Assembly (NCBI GenBank): GCA_963457665.1
Contig: OY735228.1
Coordinates: forward strand, 4,169,971-4,233,970
Direction of reading: 5' to 3'
Origin: Thysanoteuthis rhombus
Taxonomy: Eukaryota; Mollusca; Cephalopoda; Oegopsida; Thysanoteuthidae
Length of the DNA: 64,000 nt
Positions 58,592 to 64,000 of this stretch are shown here, piece by piece (the stretch's first letter is position 1; every line of letters begins with the position of its first letter). The notes beneath the pieces were generated by a model that worked only from the letters and a program-made list of their open reading frames with translations, was not told the origin of the DNA and searched no databases. A program made the translations under genes and the position numbers.

Positions 58592-60386
58592 TAGCTTCTA
58601 CGGTCGCTTGGCAATCGAAGTCGTGTCGGCTGGAGCCATTTTTGGAAGGGGTTACCAATTCTTCCCACGTTAAGCCCGACCTTGTGTCAAATTCCGCTGT
58701 GATCGGACAGTAGATAAATAGATTCCCCGTAGCAGTACTGCTCCATTGCACTCAAAGGAGCAGGTCCCCTGATGGACGCTTTCGTGGTGGAGGTTGCTTT
58801 GGTTGCAAAGCAAACCGTAGCTGCGTTGGCTGGAGCCATTTTTGGAAGGGGTTACCAATTCTTCCCACGTTAACCTCGACCTTGTGTCATATTTTGCTGT
58901 GGTGGGGTAGCGAATAAACAACGCCCCGTTCTCCTGGCCTTTTTGGCAAGATCAAAGTGTAGTATCTGTTCCACGGCAGATTCCAAGGCGTAGGTTCTGA
59001 CACTTGCCCGTCGAATGGGCCAGAGATTGCATTTCAGGTGGTGTCAAGACCCAGTGCACCGGTGCAGTCCGTCAGCCAATGAGGTTTACTTAAAAGATTT
59101 ACCAAAAGATTTAAACTTGTTTTGGATTTGAGGCATATATATGTAATGCCGTTATGATGATGTCATAATACCTTTGTGATACCTTTAATGTCATGTGATA
59201 ATATCTTCATTATGATGTCATAATGGATATTAACCTTATATCTTTGTGATATCATAATGGCGTAAATGTCATGTGATAATACCTCCATTATGATGTCATA
59301 ATGAATTTCAGCTGTCTGCTATTAAAAGAAAACAAGCCTGGAAGTCAGGCAATTGATGCATATATTAATGAATCAAATGTGACTTCAATTTCAACATTGA
59401 TCTAATCAAAATATTTTTTATCAATAATCAAAGGACCCAAGAGAGTCAGTCGTACATACTTTGGAGAGGAGATGGACATCGCCAAACCATTCTGAGATTA
59501 TGAAAAATGTCAAAAGGGATCCGGTATAGAGCCTAAATAATCTGATAGGTCGAAGGATAATTATTTGATTTTGACATTCCCGAGGAACGTCGCTTATCCA
59601 AACTCCAATTATCAGATTTTGCATCATCCAAACTAAATATTCACCGTCCGTCCCAGTCGGGTAATCGACGTTCTCTCGTAAAAATGCGTTTCTTATCGTA
59701 CACCAACTAACAACAGAGAATGTGTTTGGTTCCATAGTGTAGTGGTTATCACGCTCGCTTCACACGCAAAAGGCCCTTTTACAGTTTTTAAGAGCAGAAT
59801 CAAGTTTGTTTGTTTTTTCAACTTGATATTAATTCTTTTCTTCCGTGATCGAACTATCATTGTGATTTCTTTTAAACTTTCAGAAGGACTATTCAAATAT
59901 TAACACAGATGCTGATATTATAGTCACCAAGTTTAAATATTTGTCTGTTCATGTAACAGTGAAACATTAGTTTTACTCCCTGCTTCTATTTACAGCTGAT
60001 TAAAAAAAGCGAAACTTGACTTCGAAATGAGAAAAAAATAGGACTGAACATAGCCAGCAGGTAAAGTGCGACTGACTGCTATAGCTGATTGTGTGGGTGT
60101 GTGAGTTTTGCAAGAGAACATAATCTTTACTCTCTTCCTCTCTTTAAAGCTGTTGGAAGAGAAAAAAAGATTTCTGCCACTGAAAACAATGCTTAAAAAT
60201 ACTAATATTCTAAAACATTAGTACTTTCATAGATAACTTGAATCCCATCATTTTTGACGGGTAATATGCAAGTATCTTAACAATACAGAAGTAATCGAGG
60301 AAATAAACCCATTGAATAAAAAAACATCGACATTTTTGGAGGAAAAAAAAAAGAAAGCCTCGACTTTCCTTATTCTCAATTTTCAT
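58592..60386. repeat. Segmental duplication copy C
   Basis: Matches 50162-51949 of copy A in order, including both ~205-bp repeats (to about 58925, second repeat complete), the minisatellite and the truncated tRNA-Val. It starts exactly at the CT minisatellite and ends in CTTATTCTCAATTTTCAT, after which an array-unit relic begins. Confidence 0.85.
59728..59777 (+). pseudogene. tRNA-Val(CAC) 5' fragment, copy C
   Basis: Same truncation as at 51311, differing at one base (GGCCCTTTT for GGCTCTTTT). It was therefore truncated before the segment duplicated. Confidence 0.85.
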
Positions 60387-60389
60387 TTT

Positions 60390-61280
60390 TCTATAATTAT
60401 CAACTGTGGCTTTTCTTTGCTCTTTCCTGCATCCGAATAAGCCCATTACAATCAATCTGTGCTTATTTTCTGATAGCTTTTCTACTTGCACTTTGCCAAA
60501 TGCTCAACACAAGTGAACAGGAGATTGGCCAGCATAGGACCGTTTGCATAGATTTCACACTGACTTGATGGCAAAGCTATGAATCTTTCTCTTTGCCAAC
60601 ATGTCATTGGCTAAAGAATCTCAATGTCTTTCATTTATTTTTTGCTGATAGAAATTCGGATTTTTCCATTTACTCTTTCAACGAAAGACCTCAAATTTGT
60701 CAAATGCCAATGTTTATTTGAAAATGGGCTATGGAAGATTCCAAGACTCTTCTCCATTTCTTTCCCCCTGAATCTTTGACAACGAAGAAGGAATGATAAA
60801 AATGAGGTATTTGGAGCTAGAGGTATTTTTTTCCTTTTCTTTCTTTTTCTCTGGATGTATTTTTCTTGAAAAATACGCTAGTTAGTCCTATATTTCAATA
60901 GGTATGTAAAATTGTCCATGAATTAGTCGTGCAATTTTGTAATATGAAGCAATATCAACGTGAGTGCAAAGATTCCAAAGATGATGCCCTTGTAAGTAGT
61001 AGACAATTGTGTTGTGAAAAACTAGTGTTTCCAAGGAAAAAGGGATATTTAGAAGCGTTGGTTCCGCTGGGGATCGAACCCAGGGCCTCTCGCGTGTGAA
61101 GCGAGCGTGATAACTGCTACACTACGGAACCAATAGTATTTCATATCGGTTGAGCATCGTTCATCACAGTAAATGCAATATGATAACTCTGTCACACTTG
61201 CCGATTGGACAAGCTGCCTCCACAGATTTTTAACAATGTCAAACTATGTAATGTGTTTTGATAAATAAACACCGCCCGCC
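60390..61280. repeat. Isolated array unit, truncated at tRNA-Phe start
   Basis: Contains the long spacer from TGTGGCTTTTCTT onward, a complete tRNA-Val and the Val-Phe gap. It stops at CCGCCCGCCG, where the Phe gene should begin (GCCAGCCGAAA). A few percent diverged from array units. Confidence 0.9.
61059..61131 (-). tRNA. trnV-CAC: tRNA-Val(CAC), outside the array
   Basis: Full-length, all stems paired, anticodon CAC. One change, G18 to A, removes the D-loop base that normally contacts the T loop and weakens the A box, so function is less certain than for the array copies. Confidence 0.82.
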
Positions 61281-61304
61281 GTTTTTTGTCAGATTATGAA
61301 TGAA

Positions 61305-61392
61305 AGGAAAAGAGAGAGAGAGAGACATCCATAAAACTAGAAAATGAGAGAGAAAGAGAGAGAGAAGGGGAGAGAGAGAAAGAGAGAGAATG
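61305..61392. repeat. (GA)n-rich tract
   Basis: Imperfect GAGA purine tract on the + strand, the opposite strand polarity to the pyrimidine tracts of the left end. Confidence 0.85.
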
Positions 61393-62256
61393 ATGAGCTG
61401 TGGAGGCAAGATTGAATTAATCTGGTGTCGTTAAACATAGTCTTTATCAAATTCATTGCTTTTTCTTTCTTTGACAAAAAATTACTTTGATTTTTTTCTT
61501 CCTCTGTACTTTACAGTCCATTGTAGAAAATTGAATTTTTAGCTCCCTCCCTCACACTCACTCTCTCTCTCTCTTACACACACACATACACATGCACATA
61601 AGCTCATACCCCCATGCACACCACAATAATCAGTGAAAAATTTTTTTCAGTCTAAAAACAAAAAAAACCGACTTGGAGGCTGAAATAGTGGAGTTTGAAC
61701 CTGTAGCAGCCAGTTTTGTTTTCACTGTAAAACAGAAAAAAAATAATACTCGGTAGCAAGTTAGTGTTATTCCTACATGGTGTCAACTAGCCCTTACTAG
61801 GTATATATACCTTAAAGGACGCCGAAAATCAATTTATCCAGGGCCCAGGGGGACCTAGGGCTGGCTCATGGTTTAATCCCAGGCTTTGTTTTCGATTTTT
61901 TTTTCTTCTCTATTCTTAATAATCAGAGTGACTTTTCTGTGGCCCTTTAAAGTTTTGAGGTATATGGTTTTGTACTTAACAACTACAGAGAATAAGATAG
62001 GCCAGCCGAGTTCAAAGTCCAATTCAATGGGAATGACTCACCCTTCATACGCAACGTACTTTCAATTATAAGTAACATACCTGGACGTGCCTGAGACTGT
62101 TAATACAGATGTTGCGAACAGTCACTTACTATGACTGCAGAATATATGGAGATAAAAACGTTTGAATTGAAAACAGCCATGATAATGAACATCATCCAGG
62201 GTGCTATTTACATTATCTAATGGAGTAATGCCAATTCAATACAGATTATCTTACCA
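61393..62256. other. Unassigned sequence
   Basis: No gene recognised. Short CT/CA runs lie near 61555-61600. Confidence 0.45.
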
Positions 62257-62329
62257 GCCGAAATAGCTCAGTTAGGAGAGCTTTAGACTGCAGGTCTAAT
62301 GGTCCCTTTTTCAATCCCGGGTTTCGGCA
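62257..62329 (+). pseudogene. tRNA-Phe-derived sequence with anticodon GCA
   Basis: A 73-nt full-length match to tRNA-Phe with perfect acceptor GCCGAAA/TTTCGGC and anticodon stem TTAGA/TCTAA, but loop CTGCAGG. The anticodon is GCA (a cysteine anticodon) instead of GAA. The T stem is broken (CCTTT opposite CCGGG) and the B box GGTTCAATCC has become TTTTCAATCC, so transcription and folding are doubtful. The flank TCCGG.GGTTGGTAG is array-like. Confidence 0.75.
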
Positions 62330-62375
62330 TCCGGTGGTTGGTAGTCAATGTTTTAATGAATTCGTCACTTGTATT

Positions 62376-64000
62376 TTGAAATAAGCTTCCTCATTTATCC
62401 AAGTCAGACTTTTCATAAAAACCACGTTGAAATCGCACAGTAAGGACAACGTTGGACTTCAGTTTAACTATTTCAGGTTCATCTTGGATCTCGGCATCCG
62501 GAGTTTGTCTAAGGAATAAACTTATTTTTCCTTCGAGGAAAAGTTCAGTAAAATCTAAATTATACTGATATAATTTCAGCTAGAATTGTAATTTAATGTT
62601 CGTTAAGAAAAAAAGAGAAATGAAATGTTTTCATGATATTGAATATGATGTTTTTTAGTTCATTTTTTTAATGCAATGAACCTTAGACAGCACTTCGCAC
62701 ATATCTTGTAGAGGAGACCGGCACCGCCAAATCATCCTGTGTTTATGAGAAATTTCAAGAGGGACCCAGTATAGGGCCCAAGTAATCTACTAGGTCATGG
62801 GATAATTGTTTGATTTACTTTGAAAAGAATCTACATGTTGATTAGAATGAGAAGAGGAGCAGCCCTTGGTTCCTTGGGGCCCCAGACAAGCTGAACTTCA
62901 GTACCTTTCAAATTTGTTTCTTCATTTTCCCATTTTTTTTTTTTACTTCTCGGAAGGCCTAATGTCCCTGGTGAATAGCCCCGTTTTTCTGGCCTTTTCG
63001 GCAGGATCATAGTGTAGTACCTGTTCCACGGCATGGACCGAGGAGTCGATTCTGACATTTGCCTATTGACTGGGCCGGAGAGGGTGTGTGTCAAAGACCG
63101 AGTGCGCCGGTGCAATGCGTTAACCAATGAGGTTTTACTGAGGCTACACACTGCTAAGAACATCGGCTCTCCTATTATTACTCGGCCCAGCTGCAGGGGG
63201 GGGGGCAGTTTCCCCGGAGCAGCACTGCTCCAATGCACTTAAAGGAGCAGGTCCCCTGGTAGACACTTTCGTGACGGAGGTTGCTTTAGCTTCTACGGTC
63301 GCTTGGCAATCGAAGTCGTGTCGGCTGGAGCTATTTTTGGAAGAGGTTACCAATTCTTCCCACGTTAAGCCCGACCTTGTGTCAAAATCCGCTGTGATGG
63401 GACAGTAGATAAATAGATTCCCCGGAGCAGTACTGCTCCATTGCACTCAAAGGAGCAGTTCCCTGATGGAAGCTTTCGTGGCGGAGGTTGCTTTGGTTGC
63501 AAAGCAAACCGTAGCTGCGTTGGCTGGAGCCATTTTTGGAAGGGGTTACCAATTCTTCCCACGTTAACGTCGACCTTGTGTCATATTTTGCTGTGGCGGG
63601 GTAGCGAATAAACAACGCCCCGTTCTTCTGGCTTTTTTGGCAGGATCAAAGTGTAGTATCTGTTCCACGGAAGATTCCGAGGCGTAGGTACTGACACTTG
63701 CCCGTCGAATGGGCCAGAGATTGCGTTGCAGGTGGTGTCAAGACCCAGTGCACCGGTGTAGTCCGTCAGCCAATGTGGTTTACTTAAAAGATTTACCAAA
63801 AGATTTAAACTAGTTTTGGATTTGAGGCATATATATGTAATGCCGTTATGATGATGTCATAATACCTTTGTGATACCTTTAATGTCATGTGATAATATCT
63901 TCTTTATGATGTCATAATGGATATTAACCTTATACCTTTGTGATATCATAATGGTGTTAATGTCATGTGTTAATACCTCCATTATGATGTCATAATGAAT
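62376..64000. repeat. Segmental duplication copy D (runs off the window)
   Basis: Matches 49228-50880, starting at GAAATAAGCTTCCTCATTTA and continuing through both complete ~205-bp repeats and into the 78-bp minisatellite at the window edge. It has a ~24-bp deletion relative to copy A near 63157. Confidence 0.85.
63209..63613. repeat. Two complete ~205-bp tandem repeats
   Basis: Repeat 1 (63209-63418) and repeat 2 (63419-63613) each begin with CCCCGGAGCAG.ACTGCTCC and end shortly after a TTGTGTCA.A/ATTTTGCTGTG block. In repeat 2 the start includes the perfect palindrome GGAGCAGTACTGCTCC. The period is not a multiple of three and minus-strand frames shift between repeats, so it is not a coding repeat as it stands. 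Confidence 0.75.

Noticed and set aside
58398..58751. Glu/Arg-rich frame resembling a charged coiled coil
   Set aside because: Translation of the CT minisatellite complement fused to the ~205-bp repeat.
62900..63145. The + frame starting MDRGVD (63033-63242) as a gene
   Set aside because: It is the complement of the repeated minus-strand frame and occurs, altered by an indel, in copy A. No independent support.

Overview
The window looks like intergenic, repeat-dominated nuclear DNA from a metazoan. Eukaryotic tRNA genes have internal A/B boxes and oligo-T terminators, there are non-LTR (RTE-like) and GIY-YIG/Penelope-like retroelement relics, a mariner relic, tRNA-derived SINEs, very long di-, tri- and tetranucleotide microsatellites, and degenerate TTAGGG telomere-type repeats. 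The mix fits a lophotrochozoan, most likely a mollusc and perhaps a cephalopod; that assignment is inference. I see no intact protein-coding gene. The open reading frames are by-products of low-complexity sequence, tRNA complements or decayed transposons.

Layout. Positions 1-10000 are rich in pyrimidines on the + strand, with (CT)n, (TTC)n, (TCTA)n, (TA)n and (GAT)n tracts, plus a mariner transposase relic (4520-4660) and the 3' end of an RTE-like element with a GAT tail (6190-6558). Positions 10000-25800 hold SINE copies, an interstitial telomere-like tract (11936-12000), an AT-rich repeat block (13650-14515), a long reverse-transcriptase/GIY-YIG relic on the minus strand (17400-18790) and a complex AT/inverted-repeat block (18961-19292).

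The centrepiece is a head-to-tail tandem array (about 25815-49229) of 22 units of about 1081 bp. Each unit carries a tRNA-Val(CAC) gene on the minus strand and a tRNA-Phe(GAA) gene on the plus strand, divergently arranged with 147 bp between them. All 22 Val copies are complete. Twenty-one Phe copies are full length and the last is cut after 15-16 nt. Shared private variants show higher-order duplication inside the array, and a damaged Phe gene has itself been amplified in three neighbouring units.

From 49230 to 64000 the sequence is a mosaic. Three copies of one segmental duplication (49228-51949, 58592-60386, 62376 to the window end) alternate with tRNA-Val and tRNA-Phe relics and broken array units. 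It also holds an RTE fragment whose 3' end lies in a tRNA-Phe anticodon loop, a Val-like tRNA with anticodon UAC, a Phe-like tRNA with anticodon GCA, and a 5S rRNA pseudogene. The array appears to be the source or sibling of these scattered relics. Functionally the window is a pol III gene cluster, with the array units supplying Val and Phe tRNAs if transcribed.
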